DNA from: Aphis gossypii
Lineage: Eukaryota; Arthropoda; Insecta; Hemiptera; Aphididae
Direction of reading: 5' to 3'
Length of the DNA stretch: 64,000 nucleotides
NCBI RefSeq assembly: GCF_020184175.1
Contig: NC_065531.1
Span: 4,981,213-5,045,212 of the forward strand
Of this stretch, positions 38,121 through 52,538 are shown piece by piece. The notes below the pieces were generated by a model that saw only the letters and a list, made by a program, of their open reading frames with translations, was not told where the DNA came from and did no database searches. Each line of letters begins with the position of its first letter. The stretch's first letter is position 1. Both the position numbers and the translations under genes were made by a program.

Positions 38121-39356
38121 GATTGTACTGGACTGCTACTAGAATTGTAGTGAGTGTCTCCTGCTGCTGCTAATGATGATGCTTATACTGCCCCCCCAAT
38201 TGCAAAAACAATAATTGGCTGATTTAGAAGTTGGATTAAGAGTGTTGTTAATGTAGCAGAATATCATATATGTAAACAATTATTTGTGTGATTCAAAAAA
38301 CAGGCTAAATAAAAAATACATATCAAAAAATCGATGCTTTAATCTTACAATGGGACTCGTGATATCATTAGGTATATTTTTATTATTATTAAAATACAAT
38401 TTTCCTACTTTATTCCAGTCAACAGTTGTTCTTACGTTACGTTTTTATTATCTCATTATCTTGTTATTATATTCCGGTGTTTCCCCAATTCTGAAATATT
38501 ATTATAAAATTATAAACATTATTATACAAAATAATAAGTATAAAAGAAAAATAGTATTTAAAATTGATATATTTTTTAGGATTTTGCACATATTAAATAT
38601 GCATAACACGGCATGAACTCGCAAGTATAATTTGATGTGTAATAATATTTAGGTATCCAATAATTCAAGTAAAACACTTGAAATACTTACCAACTGAGTG
38701 CTGATCTATAGAAATTTATCATAATAGCTCTGACAAAGGTAGCAAGATTCATTAGATATTGCAAAATATAAGCTCCATATGGCATACATTCAAAATTTCA
38801 CGTACACATGCAGTGCTTTACATTGTACTATTGCAGCATTATAAACAAATACAAAATATTTATATTTCGGCCATTTAATCGCGGAAGCATAGTTTCGAAC
38901 AAATAAACCTTAAAACAATGAACGTATGTATTTAGATACACAATAATAATATTTACTTATTGAAAATATTAACAGTACCTATATAAGTAAGTACGTATTT
39001 ATTTTATAGAATTAGCAGGTACGCTTTCCTACAAGAAATTTTTTTTGGGTATAAGTTAATTTTTCTCAACTCAATAGTGAACAGAAAACAACTAGCTATA
39101 TCACGAGATTGCATAAATGGAATAATCGAAATTGATTTGCGGTTAAAGCGTAATATATTTAAATGGAAGCCTTGCCTAACCTTTTAGGTGGTGCCCCATA
39201 TAGAACTAGACATTAAAACCACAAAATAACAGTATTTTGTAAATTTAGGTGCAAGTATTATTTTGTAAGAGAACAAAATTAATTTAATTGGTTCCATGTA
39301 CACCGCTATATTTTAAAGTTAAATTATGTTTTTGGAAATATTTTTATACATTGATA

Positions 39357-39524
39357 CAAGGCCGTAACTGAAAAAAATTTCGGGGGTGGGGAGCCAACAT
39401 TTTTTTAAATATCTAGTTACTGAACACTTGTCATTTTTATCTATAAATTTACCTTAAATATTTTTACTTTTAAACATTTCGAGGGGGTCCGGACCCTTGG
39501 ACCCTTGGACCAGTTACAGCCTTG
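39357..39524. mobile_element. hAT-type MITE, 168 bp
   Basis: The left end is CAAGGCCGTAACTG; the reverse complement of the right end is CAAGGCTGTAACTG (13 of 14 identical). The flanks CATTGATA (39349-39356) and CATTTATA (39525-39532) form an 8-bp duplication with one change, indicating an older insertion. The interior has G-rich and C-rich blocks, including a direct repeat of GGACCCTTGGACCCTTGGACC, and no coding frame. Confidence 0.72.
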
Positions 39525-39532
39525 CATTTATA

Positions 39533-41959
39533 TTATGCAAATCACAGGTTTATTCGTTTAACATTAATTGTATCAAATACTTTTAATGTTTTGAGAACTA
39601 TTAAGAAGTAGGCAAATATTTTTTTTATATAATTTAATTATAAAAAGAACGATTTAAAAATATAATTTTTAAGTTAATTAGTTTTTAGAATCACATAAAA
39701 TATGTTAGATTATGAGCAGAGCGATAACTGTATTGATTTTATAATAATATGTGTTTTTTTTTTTTTTTTGTAATCACCTTTTCGGCTTAAATATTCAAAT
39801 ACGGCGCCTCTGGTAGTAAATTGGATCTAAGTTGGTAGTAATTCTAAAAAAGTCCTATCCTACTAAAATCAATACATTCAATAACTAAAAAGTCATTAAT
39901 CGTAAAACATATAAAATAGCATTTGAACAAGAATGCTTAATTTATATATATATATATATATATTACTTAATAATTAATAAATTTTTTTTAAAATATTAAT
40001 TTGCATCATTGTAAACTTATTAAAGGTGATGACTTTGTTGATTTATTTTTAAACGTAAATAATACGAATATATTATTATCCTAGTAATACAATAACACAT
40101 GCTTACTCAAACGTGTTTCTATAGTTTTGAAGATTAGACATAAACTAATTTATATTCAAATTTCACGGCCAACCTTGTCGATATGCATGCAAGTTACATA
40201 ATAATTAATTTTATCATTTATTATTATTTTATTTTATTATCCTAATAACCAGAATGATTCACTAAAATTTACTATAATCGTCTAATCGTCTCTTGAAAGA
40301 GTCATTTAGAATATGACTAGTGTTCCATTTTACATGATTATTACTGAGTTGCATAATCATTGACCACTAAACCATGTTTAAGGAAATATTCTACTGATTC
40401 ATTAAAATATGTTAACTAATTGTCAAAAAGACTCGACATAATATAGATCTCAAATTATCATTAAAATGAAATCTTTTTTTTTTTTGCAATTTAGGAAGAA
40501 TTGTACACCAAAAGTGAAAATAAGTATATCGTGGTAAAACATATTTCCATTGCTTTGTTTTGAATTTAAAATTACCAATTGCACATAATATGAATCTAAG
40601 TACAGACTGCAGATATTATGAGTAAATATGTTATACGTTGTTTTACCATAAACGTATCATCAATGAATACATATAAATTTAACTACCATTCATATTTTCA
40701 TATCATTTGAACCATTGTCAATTTCTTAGATAAACTTCAGGAATCAATACCATATTTATATTATAATTATTCAATAGGTGCTTAAATGAAATAGTTCGAT
40801 AATTATTAATTTATTATCTACTAGCTAAACTTACTTATCTAAAATCAAATACAAACAAAACTTTATTTTATTTTACATAATTGAATTCTAAAATAAAAAA
40901 AAATATCATCAAAGAATATTTTTATAAAATTAATTATGGTATTATTAATTTTATGCGACAAATAATGACGTATTGAAAGACAGAAACATAATTAAGTGTT
41001 TACATACAGTTAATATTATAGGTACATAATACTGTGTGATTTAGAAAAATAGTCAATTTTATTAATTGATTACCTATCTTGTAAAGGAACTATTGATAAA
41101 ATTATTTATATTTATTTAGTAAACTTTCAATAAGAAATAAAAAAATGTGGCTTCGAAAAAAAAGCATTTTTATCCAGTAATGAGGTTTTGTTTATAACTT
41201 TGTTTCTTTCCAATAAATGTTTTTCCCTCTAAAAAAATATGAAGTGAAACATTAATTAATTATCATAAAAACTAGTCGATTTTTTTTTTTTTTTTTTGAA
41301 CCATTTATAAATTAATAGAACTCATATGTCTAAAAACAAAAATACAAATACTAGGTACCTATGTAGTTATAACCTTCCCATTATTTATTGTTCAACAGAA
41401 TAATCAATGTACCACCTGAGCACCCGACCCGTTTTGCTGTAGAATCATCTACTCCCGATGAAATGGCCCAACAATTTCACAAAATTATTACGATGACAAC
41501 TAAAGCAATTTGTATTGTAGTGTACTATTCTATTTACAAGAAATAAAAAACATTATCTACATCAATAAATATTGGAATCAAATCAAGAATCCTGTGATTC
41601 TTGAATATTAATATTTAATAAGCATGAATGTTTTATTTGCATGAATAAAATATTCAATCTTATCAATAAAATATATTGCAAAAAAAGACAAAAGTACCAT
41701 AACAGTAATATAGTTGTGTGTATAGTACGAAACATATCTACCTATTATAATATAATATTCTAGATTTAATATTACTTTTTATACAATTTTGTTATTTGCC
41801 TAATAGCTACATAATTGAATTTCTGGTAAAAATGCATAAATATTTATAAAAGCATATACATATATATAATACTTAGATACCATATATTGTATCAACAAAA
41901 AACATTTAGATTTTCTGTATCTAAAAATAATAACTTTTTTTTTAAAGTGACACGTCATC
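39533..41959. other. Intergenic / upstream flank of the DNAJB13-like gene
   Basis: AT-rich without a supported gene. It contains a TA-dinucleotide run at 39942-39963, and T-tracts near 39759 and 41281. A 12-bp string GGCGCCTCTGGT near 39804 also occurs near 22575, but no element boundaries could be defined around either copy. No convincing promoter motif was recognised just before the start at 41960. Confidence 0.45.
39942..39963. repeat. TA dinucleotide repeat
   Basis: Uninterrupted run of about ten TA units. Confidence 0.9.
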
Positions 41960-44900
41960 ATGGATATTGATTACTACAGTGTATTAGGATTAAAAAGAAC
42001 TTCTTCGAATTTTGATATATTAAACGCGTAAGTTTTCATAATGTCTCCCAAATGCATAATAGCTTAAAATATAAATTTATTAAAATGGTAGGTACATTAT
42101 TTAACTGATAGTGATATATTTCTTATTTCAATGTATTTAATATTAATTATAAATGTATAGATTTCGGAAAATCATACATAAGTATGGTATGGAAAAATTG
42201 AACGAAGAACAAACAATTTGTAGGCTTAATGCATTTGAGGCTTATGACGTTCTTAGTGATCCTTTTTGGCGTGAAATGCATGATCAATTTGGGGTTCGAG
42301 CCATAAAATTAGGTGTATTTGTTAATAAAGAAAAAGATATGAGACGGCATTTGTATCACGGCGATATTTTTTTAACATACAAGTAATATATGCTATATTT
42401 ATAATAATTAATAACTACTATAGTGATTGCTAATTGTAAAACTTGTATGGGTATTAAAATATACCTAATATAAATTTCTTTTTCATAATTCGATCAAAGA
42501 GAGATTTCTAATAATATAATATAGGTAAAAAAAATTGACATATTATTTAAAATAACCATAAATGTTTCATTTAAATAAATAATAGTATATTTTTTTCCTT
42601 TTTATGAATCTATTTTTAAGTAATAATGGCAAACAATCTGCAATTTTTAACATTCATAGAAAATATTAACTGTCATAAAAAATATTATATTTTATGATTA
42701 TATGTAAGTACTTCCCTATAAAACAATTTAATAAATATTACTTGTTTTTATGGTTTAAGATCAGTTTATGGATCCACGAATCCATATGCTCATATAATAT
42801 CCATGTTGTTAAACAAGAAAGCAACAATAAATGTTGGTGTTAAACAAGACGTTGAAAAGATTCCTATTTATTTAACATTGAACGAAGTAAGTAAAATAAA
42901 ATATTATTTAGCAGATTTTCATAGTTATAGTTTCTGAGCCGAACGATGGAAGTATATATTTTACAACCATGTGTGTGTGTAAGTATGTTTTATATGTGCA
43001 TACTGCATATGTAATATAAAGTAGACAAATACTTCGATCTTAAACTTTAAGGGTGGTTTTTAATAAAAAATTGGATCCAATTGTGATACTTTTGAAAGGT
43101 AAAAATTAAAAATTCCTAATATTTTTTAAAATAATCGATAAAAAACAAAAATATAGGAATATAGGATAAGTGTCAAGTGAGTATATTCTACTGTATAGTA
43201 TAAGTGTCAACTGTGAAGTGGGTCACCGTAATAGACGTGTTAAAATTTAATTCGATGATATAATATCTGGTGATGGCCAAATGTAACTCTAATTTATGTA
43301 TTTATTTATGTCTCCTATTTTCTCCCTTATAAAATTTTACAATATTGCAGTATTGTACAAATTCATTAAAAAAATAACTTAAGAATAAAAACATAGGTAC
43401 ATAATTTTATACGGACCTAAAATTGTAAGGTAATTTATAGATATTACATTTTATATTTTGAAAATAGGTATGTACGTATATAACTTAGTGATCAATGTTA
43501 CAGCTGACCAAGATTACGATTACTCTATATTTAGGTACCAATATTAAATTTAAATTGTTATGAAATAACAATAGTTTCAAACATAATTTTTCATGTGTAA
43601 TAAAACAGACAAAATAATGTGTACTATGCAGTATGTACTTTTTACTCATAATAATTATGATTTATATAATTATGTAAAAATATTTAAGCTTTAATCATCG
43701 TAATTAAGATAATTTTAATATTTTTAAATTTATTTGATAGATATTTTATGGAGCATTAAAAAAAATTAATATTCCTAAAAGTGATGGAACTCAGTGTATT
43801 ACTAATTTAAAAATACCTAAAGGTTTACCGGTTAACAGTGAAATTGTTCATGACTTGCCAGATGGAAGAACCGTAAGTAAGTGGATTGAGTGCCTTCATT
43901 TTCGTATTTGTTTTGTTTAGAAATTTTGTATATAAATGCAATTATTATTAGAAAATAGAAATCACTCTCAATATAGAAGATTAAGAATTTTTCTAATTTA
44001 AAAATATAATATGAAATTTTTTAAGTACATAATAATTGTAAACCAATAAATATATCCATTGCTCAGCTCAGAATTTAAAATAGAGGTGAGAATGTTAGCG
44101 AATTTTTTGTCACGCATACAAATCCACATCGTTCACCGTATCGTTACCAAATGTTTTACTGTTATACCTGATAACTTAAAGATATTAGATAAACTTAAAG
44201 ATTTAAGACTTTTGTTAGGGAACATGTCCAATATTTTGACATTTTCAAATTTTTACAGAAATATGTTATTTGTATCTAAACACACTATTTGGTGTAAAAA
44301 CGAAATAAATCTACGTGTTCCTATAGAAACAAAAGTGACTTAATGTATCTTTATTTCATTTATTTCGAAAAAGGAACATAATAGGTTATACTCGTACAAA
44401 ATACGTTTTGTGTATCTCCTGTAAAATTTGAATTTCGATGTATATGTACTACATATTATGATATATTAAAATAATTATTTAAAGCGTACCTATAGTTAAG
44501 CAATTGCCCACGACCCACCTCAGAATGTGTATATAGAATCGACGATGAATCAATTATTATTGTCGACGTATAGGAGATGTGACAACAGTTGGATGTTTTG
44601 AACGGCCTTTCGGGGTTCGAAGTATAAATCACAGCGTTCTAACCTTACGACTGACGTACTTAATCTTGACCCTCGAGTAGTTAAGATGAGTTAAAATACA
44701 TCCAATAATAATAATAATAACCAATAGAAAATTAGGTACTATAGTAACTCAGTAATGCGTTGATTGGCTGTATGGTGCAAAAACCAACAGAATGTCATGC
44801 CAAATGTTGTTTAATAATCAATAATCATTAATATTGTTATTCATTTAACGACATTATAATATTATTATATAATATATTTAAGAAAAAAATTATTTTTATT

Positions 44901-47584
44901 ATCTATAAGTATATTTAATATTTATTAGAATTTATAAACTCCTTAAATTATTATTATTCAATATTCTACGTAGGTATAAGGCATGTACATTTAATAGCAT
45001 TTTATGATCGAAATAACTATAAGACAAAGAAACAGCCACACAATTTGTAAACAACTATTCATGGGGGTGGAGCACGCGAGTATAACAAATAGTTTCAATA
45101 TAATTTTAAATGCGAATGGTGAACTGTGATGAAATAGTATAGTAGGTATTATAGATAATAATATTATGTTATTGCCAGTTAGTTAAATTTAGAAATAAGT
45201 ATTATAACATCAAAGTATAATCACTATTAAATCTTGTCACCTTCGAAAATACGTTTTTAAATAAAAGTTAAGAATTAAATAAAAATGAATTTTGCTTATT
45301 TTATTAATTAAGATTTAAACATGATTTTTTTTTTTTAAATAAAAAAATATATAGTTTATGTAGATAATGTTAATTAGTAAAATGATAAAATCATTATTTT
45401 TAAGTACCAATATACATTTATGAGGATATAATGCTTAATATCATTTATAGGCAGTTGTTATTACAAATACCTCCTATTTTAAATTCATCAATGAAAATAA
45501 AATATTAACGATATTTTAATAATTAATGAAAAATATGTACCTATACCTACTTTTATTGTAACAAAATACACCAAAATATTGTTTATTTGGGTAACATAAA
45601 TGATCATCTATAATATTTATATCTCACGAGGGTAGCTACAAAGTAGGAAGTCTACAATAATACAATAGATTTTCGGGTCTATTTCTAAAATTTTTCCACA
45701 ATAGAATCTGTTGTTATTATCAGATTCTAATAATAATTAAAAAAAAATAATACTTAGGTAAAGGATAAAATTAATTAGAAAATGCACAAATAAAAATAAT
45801 TCCCAATCATCAGTATCACTTTTATTATTTCACACATTTATTCCTCAAAATTCAAAACAAGTAGTTTTATCTATAGTTTCTAAGTATTGTATAATATCAT
45901 ATTGATACTATTAATCATGATATTTTTGCCAGTTTTTATCACCAATGATTTACCACATAAACATTTTGTAAGGAGTGGACAAAATTTAATAAGCACATAT
46001 TCTGTAACTATCGAAGAAATGATGTTTGGTGTTCAATTCATAATACACACGATAGATAACAAGCAATTAAGAGTGAATATCACACAAGTTATAACGTACG
46101 TACCTACCTGTAATATCATTTTATAAAAATTGTTAGGTATAAAAATGTATTTAAATACCAAGGCATATACGAAAGACCGTTAATACAATTTAATTAACAG
46201 ACTAATTTATTTATTGTTTACAATAATATTGTTGATGCTATAAATTGTTTTATTACCAATAATATTTTTAATTGTTTTATGTTGGACCAAAACAATAATT
46301 TAATTCCAAAACACTACTATCTATTAATATTTTATCACTTATATTTGTAACTGTTATTAATCAATTTAAAAAAAAATACAGAAAAAAACAAACATTTAAT
46401 TTTTGATTTAAAATATTATACTCATAAGTAAATAAGTTCTTAATTAAATACATATTTATTGTTAAATCAACATAATAATTTATTTCTTAGTTCTTCAATT
46501 AAAATACTAATAATAATTATTTAATTATTATACTCATAGTTATGATATGTGAGCAATTTATCGCTCCTATAATTATACCATATTACTATAATATTATCAA
46601 TTATGATTACAATTGAAAAAGATGAGTTTAAGAGCCAATTTACTTTAAATTTATGATTTTAACTAGATCATTAAACCGTTTTATTTTATTAAATGTTATT
46701 GAAGAATATTTAAAAACTAAGAAATATCAAAACTATTGTTATTATATTAAGAACATTTAAATAAACATCAATAAATAAAACATTAAATAATAAATACTGG
46801 GAGTAAAAGATATGTAAAATTAAAATAGAATAAGTACGATTTAAAAATTATGAAACTAGTTTGAGTCAAATAAACAATTATAATATTATAATAATAGTAT
46901 AAATATATGCCCTAATATATCTTATACTAATTGTAATTGTAATACTTACGTACGAACGATAGAATTTGTTCTAGTCAATTACTAAAATGAAATTTAAGTT
47001 ACCTAACTGAATTATTTAAAAAATATTTATGACAGTCCCGTGAGTTTGCATACAATTTTATTATTGATAATAATTATGGTTAGTAAAATCATGTTTAAAT
47101 AAATACCTAACTAATACTTACCTATTTGTTTTTATTTTACCAGTTGTGACGAAGGACGACTTGGCATTGTCTAATGCTACGTGTAATAGAATTTATATAG
47201 AATTAAAACGTATATAGTATATACGTTTCACTTATTATTGTTGTATTTTGATAATAAAATATTAAAATGTATTAATCATTATTAAAATTAAAGTTTATTA
47301 AGATTATTATTATTATTATTATTTTTATTTATTAACGATGTATAAACTAATAGGTACATAAAGTATATAAATTGATAAAACCTGATATTATTGTTATTTA
47401 TAGACCATCGTATCAAAAGGTAATAAGGGGTGAAGGAATGCCAGCCTACGAAGAAAATTGTGACAAGAGGGGTAACATCATACTGAAATTTAAAATTGAG
47501 ATTCCACGCGATCTCTCTGTAATAAAAAAAATGATTTGCAAGACCACGTCGGAAATGGAAGATTTTAAAAGTTTAAGAAAATGA
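41960..47584 (+). CDS. DNAJB13-like type II DnaJ protein with degenerate J-domain
   Basis: Six exons: 41960-42027, 42161-42382, 42760-42886, 43741-43876, 45933-46095 and 47404-47584. All are GT-AG and the frame closes to 298 residues, close to the family's roughly 310-320. Residues 4-70 are a J-domain (DYYSVLGL at the start, AFEAYDVLSDPFWREMHDQFG at the end). There is no zinc-finger region. Residues about 130-200 and 190-285 match the two C-terminal beta domains (IYLTLNEIFYGALKKI; IFITNDLPHKHFVRSGQNL; VIRGEGMPAYEEN.DKRGNIILKFKIE). The best family match is DNAJB13, a testis/axoneme-associated member in other animals. The Hsp70-activating HPD tripeptide is replaced by GME at residues 32-34, so canonical co-chaperone activity is unlikely. 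Exon 4 has two overlapping donors 4 nt apart, of which only the second keeps the frame. AATAAA at 47706-47711 is a probable poly(A) signal. Confidence 0.88.
44059..44343 (+). other. Unidentified 94-codon open frame inside intron 4 of the DNAJB13-like gene
   Basis: It begins just before an acceptor-like TTGCTCAG (about 44068) and runs to a TAA at 44341-44343. Composition is more protein-like than most AT-driven frames here, with internal Cys, His and Pro, but no domain is recognised. It carries no matching downstream donor. It might be an alternative terminal exon, a transposon scrap or chance. Confidence 0.2.
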
Positions 47585-50500
47585 ACAATTATACCTATCT
47601 ATGGAAAAAAAATAGTATAATAATATACTATATTTATACATTTATTTTTGATTTTACTCTATATTTTTCGTAACAAACAAATTCCAATTCATTACTTTAA
47701 AAGCAAATAAAATAATAAAATATAATTTTAATTGATTTATTTAGTTGTTTATAATAAATCCACAAAATATCACACACTATCATACACTCATCGTTTTATT
47801 TTTATTGTATTTATACATAGACATTAGACGCATAGTACGAGTATAGTCATAATAAACATACCATCTATGTTAGTATGATGTATTACGTCTCTTATTTTAG
47901 CATTTAACTAATTCTCGAGAAATGCAATAGGTATATTATATTTTTATATATAAAATAAAGTGTATACTAGTAGTGTCCATGGAAAAAATTAGGGTGGAGC
48001 GATGGGTAGCAAGTTAGTCAATTTCATGTATTTAGCGAAATTTATATTTTTTATCATCACAATACCCCACAATTTACAATACAGTTTTGTTTCATCAGTA
48101 TAATAACATTATTTTCATAGAAGATAAAAATATATTTTGGTTTCTAGATTTAAATAAAACATATAAAAATATTTCCGTATATTGTCATATACATTTTCTT
48201 GATCTAAATTCCACAAGCATTGCAACTTATCCCGTCGTCATAATTTTACTGTTGTTACCTAATTGGTTATTGCATCGAACTAGGAGATAGAAGACCTACG
48301 TTTCTCTCCACTCAATAATAATGACAGTATTTAGAAATGCCAAACTTTCTATGCACCCTTAAGATGATCGTTAATAGATATTTTAAGTTTCATGACGATT
48401 GATCCAGTAGTTTAAGAGGAGATAGCAATAATACACTTCAATAACGTTTCGTTTAATTAAATAGGTTTTTGTTCATAATTTAATTTAATTATGTTTTATA
48501 ATATACAATATATTATAACCTCACTTAAAAGTGTCATCACTGGATGGTTGCTTTTATCAAGCTTATCCATGTATTATAATTTGTATTTTAGCCAATACTC
48601 TTATTGTACTCTTGAGGTACATATTGTGCATATAACAATAAAGGAAAAAAAAATATTATAATTTATTATGCTCAACTGATCTTCAAATCAAATTTTTAAA
48701 ACTTTATCAATTTATTAATACGTCAGAAATAAAATAAAACTAAAAGTCTACCGTACTATTTATAGTTTATTGATAAAAAGTTGAAACTAGAAATATGTTG
48801 GCGATAATTCATTTCCTATCGCTATATAAGTTTAACTTTATCGAATATTATTAATAATTTAATCGTTCAATCTTTAATTTAGGTAATAAGTATATTGCAT
48901 ATTATAAAATATTATTGTTTTTAAAAAAACTTCGATTCAGGATTAGGATTTGTTGTTAGTGCCTAATCAAGATTTAAATCCTCAAAATATCAAATTTAAA
49001 ATTGATTAATAATATAATAATTTAATAATTCTATTGTAAATAATAATTGTTGTTTAATTTTTTTGCATGAAAATTTAATGTAATATACAGTAAATATATA
49101 CCTATACACCTATGTAAAATTATAAACGAAACAAACACTCATTAAAATATAATAAATTATACATTAGTTTAAAATTAAAATATTATAATTACTTATTTAT
49201 TTACCAACATACTTTTGGAAAAACACTTCATTAAATGTATTATATTTTAACTTATGAGTAATAAACTTGTAGACAATATTTAACACTGAATATTTTATAT
49301 TTATAAAAATTAATAGTTTCATAATATATTAATTGTATATTAATATATTTTATATGTAGGTTTATATAGGTACAGGTATATTTATTATTCATCACATTTA
49401 AAATCAAATATTATTTCTGTAATAATTATTAATTTATTATTATTATCATCATGATGACATTATCCTTTTTGGTTTTATTTAGTAAAAAAAATGTATTGAT
49501 TTTTATTTTATTCTTACACAAAAAATTTCTACTTTTTAGTGACTTCATGGCTAATTAAATTTTTAATAATGTGATATAACCAATGCGCATGCAATTTTTA
49601 TTGTTACAATAAAACATTTGAATTTATAATAATTATTATTTATTATGAAGGTATCCACAGATTTTTCATCTAAAATTTCAAATATTCATGTTTAAATATT
49701 ACAATGTACAATACTAAAATAGTATTTTATTACATAGAATTTTTTTAAAAAAATATATCACTTATTTAACCGTTTATTTTATGGAATAAGAACTAACATT
49801 TAATCAAAAACTTTAATGTTTAATGTAAGTAAATATTCAGTGAAATTTAGGTGATATTTGTTTTAAAAATAAATTAATAAAAATTTGTTATTTAATCGTA
49901 TATGAAACTAATGGGGTGACATATTTCATTCAACATTGAGTCATAAATTCATAAATAGGTACCTATCAATTAATGCCAGTTATTACCAATAAATAATAAC
50001 CTTTAGAATTAAATTATAGTTATCGTATTTTATAACTTTACACATAATAGTGTACGCATAACAATAATAAGAATAATGTATAATAATTTATATCCTTATA
50101 CTATAACATTGTGTATACATATAAAATAATTAAAAAAAAGTTAGAAAAATTAAAATAATAGCAATACTTTGGATTTTTTTCATAAATAGGTATAGTATTT
50201 ATTTACGTAAATTGAACTTTAAAAATGCAAATAGAAAAAAAAATATACTCCAAGTGTACAATAAGTAAGTAAGTGTACAATAATTTAATATTTTAAATTT
50301 AATATCTAAAAAAAAAAATTATTCCAGAGTATCTAACTATAGATCCAAGAGTGTATGTGTATTTATGAAGCTAATAGCTCCTCCATTGATGCCTAAGAAC
50401 ATTTTTATAAATGTTTTATATTATGTATTGATAATTGGTATAAGATATACCATATAAGTGTATAACTACAATATATAATAATTTATAATTAATTTATAAA

Positions 50501-52536
50501 TAATAATTTTTATAAGAAATATGGGTGTAATAGAATTTTAAAATAAGAATTGTAATATCAATAAATAATAATATACATTTACATTTTATAAGCTTTGGTT
50601 ATAAAATTATTAAAAATAATTTAAAAATAAAATATAAATTAAAAAAAATAAAGCGGGTATGATCGGAATATATCTGAAAGAACATTTGTTTTATCAATTC
50701 ATAACAACAAAAACCTCACAATAATAATAATATTAAAAAGATTTTTTTTTAATGTTATACAAATTTTTATTTAAATTTAAATTTTGATTGTACAAAAACT
50801 GCAAAAAATGACCTCAAAATAAATATGAAAAAATGAATTAAAAATGTTGAAAAATGACGTTAATAAATAAAAAAAATGCATTTATAGCTAAAAATTTTCA
50901 AAAAAAGCAAAAATATGCAAAATAAAATTAGAATATTCTGCATCAAGGAAGCATGAATCAAATTTTCAGGTAAGATAACATTGTATAGAATCAAAGAAAA
51001 ATAATGCAAAAGTCGTCATTATCCTAACTATCTGTATATCATTATCGGTAAACGATAAATATACATTTCCTAGAAAAAAAACTAAAAGTTTGTTTGATAG
51101 CTGTATAATGTAATAGTTCATATTACAGGTAAGTAGGTATATGGTATATCTATTATCTACTGTTAATCAAAAACGTACTAAATATATAGATATATAGATG
51201 TAAAACGTATGGTAGATGTTCAATAAGAATTAAGAATTTTATTTTCACAGTTTTATATTTGTAAGTATAGGTATATACTATGTAAAAAATTTATACCCAA
51301 TTTTATTTATTGATAAACATATAGTTAGGTAAATAATAAATATTATTAATAATTTTATAGGACTTACCTATTGGCTATTGTTATTGAGAATTTTGTAAGA
51401 TGCGCAGCTGCAGGTATCTGTAGACTTCTCAAGACTGATAAACATAATTAACAAGACATTTTATTACTAAAGACTTGTTTGAAATAGTCGTTGTTATTCT
51501 TATTTGTTTTCGTTAAATGTACCTATATAGTATACACAGTAAAATGTATATATATATAATATTTGGATACCTATTGTTTAAATTAATAACATTAATATAT
51601 TAGCTTACATAATTTTAATTTTTTCTTTTATACATATACCTATTTATATTGTCTTTCCATTGTAGTTTTATAATTATGGAGAAATTTTACGAATGAAATA
51701 AAAGCAATAAGATAATAATAGTCTTTAACGCGATCTACACGCATTATTTAATTCAAATTTATAATATTAGGTATTATTATATTATTTATTAGAGAAATTA
51801 ACGATCTATCATCTATACATTATTACCGATTAGTACAATAAACCAAAAAAATATTTATATTTTTATTTATAAGGCATGTGGACTTTGTGTGAAGAGACCA
51901 TCCATCGATCTCCAATGACACTTCATAAAAAAATTAATTTACATCTTAATTCTGTATACAAATAAAATGAGCAAATGAAATGTAGGTAATTAGATATTTT
52001 ATCAAACACGTATAGGTTAATAAATTCAATTTCATAGATCAGTATGATTGTTTAAAATATATAGTCAGGTAATTCAACAATAATTATGCTCACAGCTCAT
52101 CATCATATTTTCCTGAATTAATGTATTCGTTAAATTTATTTTTTACAAGTAGGTATAATATATTAATACTGGTAATAAAAAGGATGCTTCACCTGCAAAT
52201 TATGATTTACAAACGTACATGGTAAAAGTCGTTTAACGCGGACAAAGACCACTCAGACTGTAATCCAAAATAAGTAACAAAAATGTTCACATTAGAAAGA
52301 GATAGGTACTGGACTGTGCAATATCGTTTTTATTTTTATAATATCAGAACAAAAAAAAAAAAAAAAATATTCAAGTTTGAAAAACACAGAAATAATGAAT
52401 TTTGAAACGATAAGAACTTTTTTCATAGTGATTACTAATATGCATTATTATATTACTATATATATATTTATACATTAACATTTTAAAATTAGTAAAAATT
52501 GTCAAAGTATAATAACGACTAGTTTGAAATATTAGG
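47585..52536. other. Intergenic, no supported gene
   Basis: Very AT-rich. It contains a short perfect palindrome-like region just upstream (AAACGTATAT/ATACGTTT near 47207-47230, inside the last DNAJB13-like intron). Short frames such as 48087-48290 lack any domain. A stretch near 48290-48430 is slightly GC-richer and has broken coding-like codons, but nothing identifiable. Confidence 0.5.
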
Positions 52537-52538
52537 TA

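Larger units (their letters stand above)
33188..39348. other. Upstream region of gene B / intergenic
   Basis: No firm gene. The stretch at about 34670-35010 has coding-like fragments broken by stops. The frame at 37455-37703 (minus) has no domain. The plus frame at 38284-38616 starts with TTG, is dominated by AT-rich hydrophobic codons and looks spurious. If the leader exon at 38071 belongs to gene B, most of this region is a 5' UTR intron of about 4.9 kb. Confidence 0.4.

Noticed and set aside
38284..38616. 110-codon plus-strand open frame with hydrophobic segments
   Set aside because: It begins with TTG, consists mostly of AT-driven Ile/Leu/Phe/Tyr/Lys/Asn codons and has no domain; such frames are expected by chance in this composition.
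22570..39815. Shared 12-mer GGCGCCTCTGGT near 22575 and near 39804
   Set aside because: The similarity does not extend beyond the 12 bases, and no flanking duplications or termini were found.
44560..44700. Segment with GGGTTCGAAGT resembling a tRNA B box
   Set aside because: No matching A box, acceptor stem or anticodon arm could be folded around it by eye.
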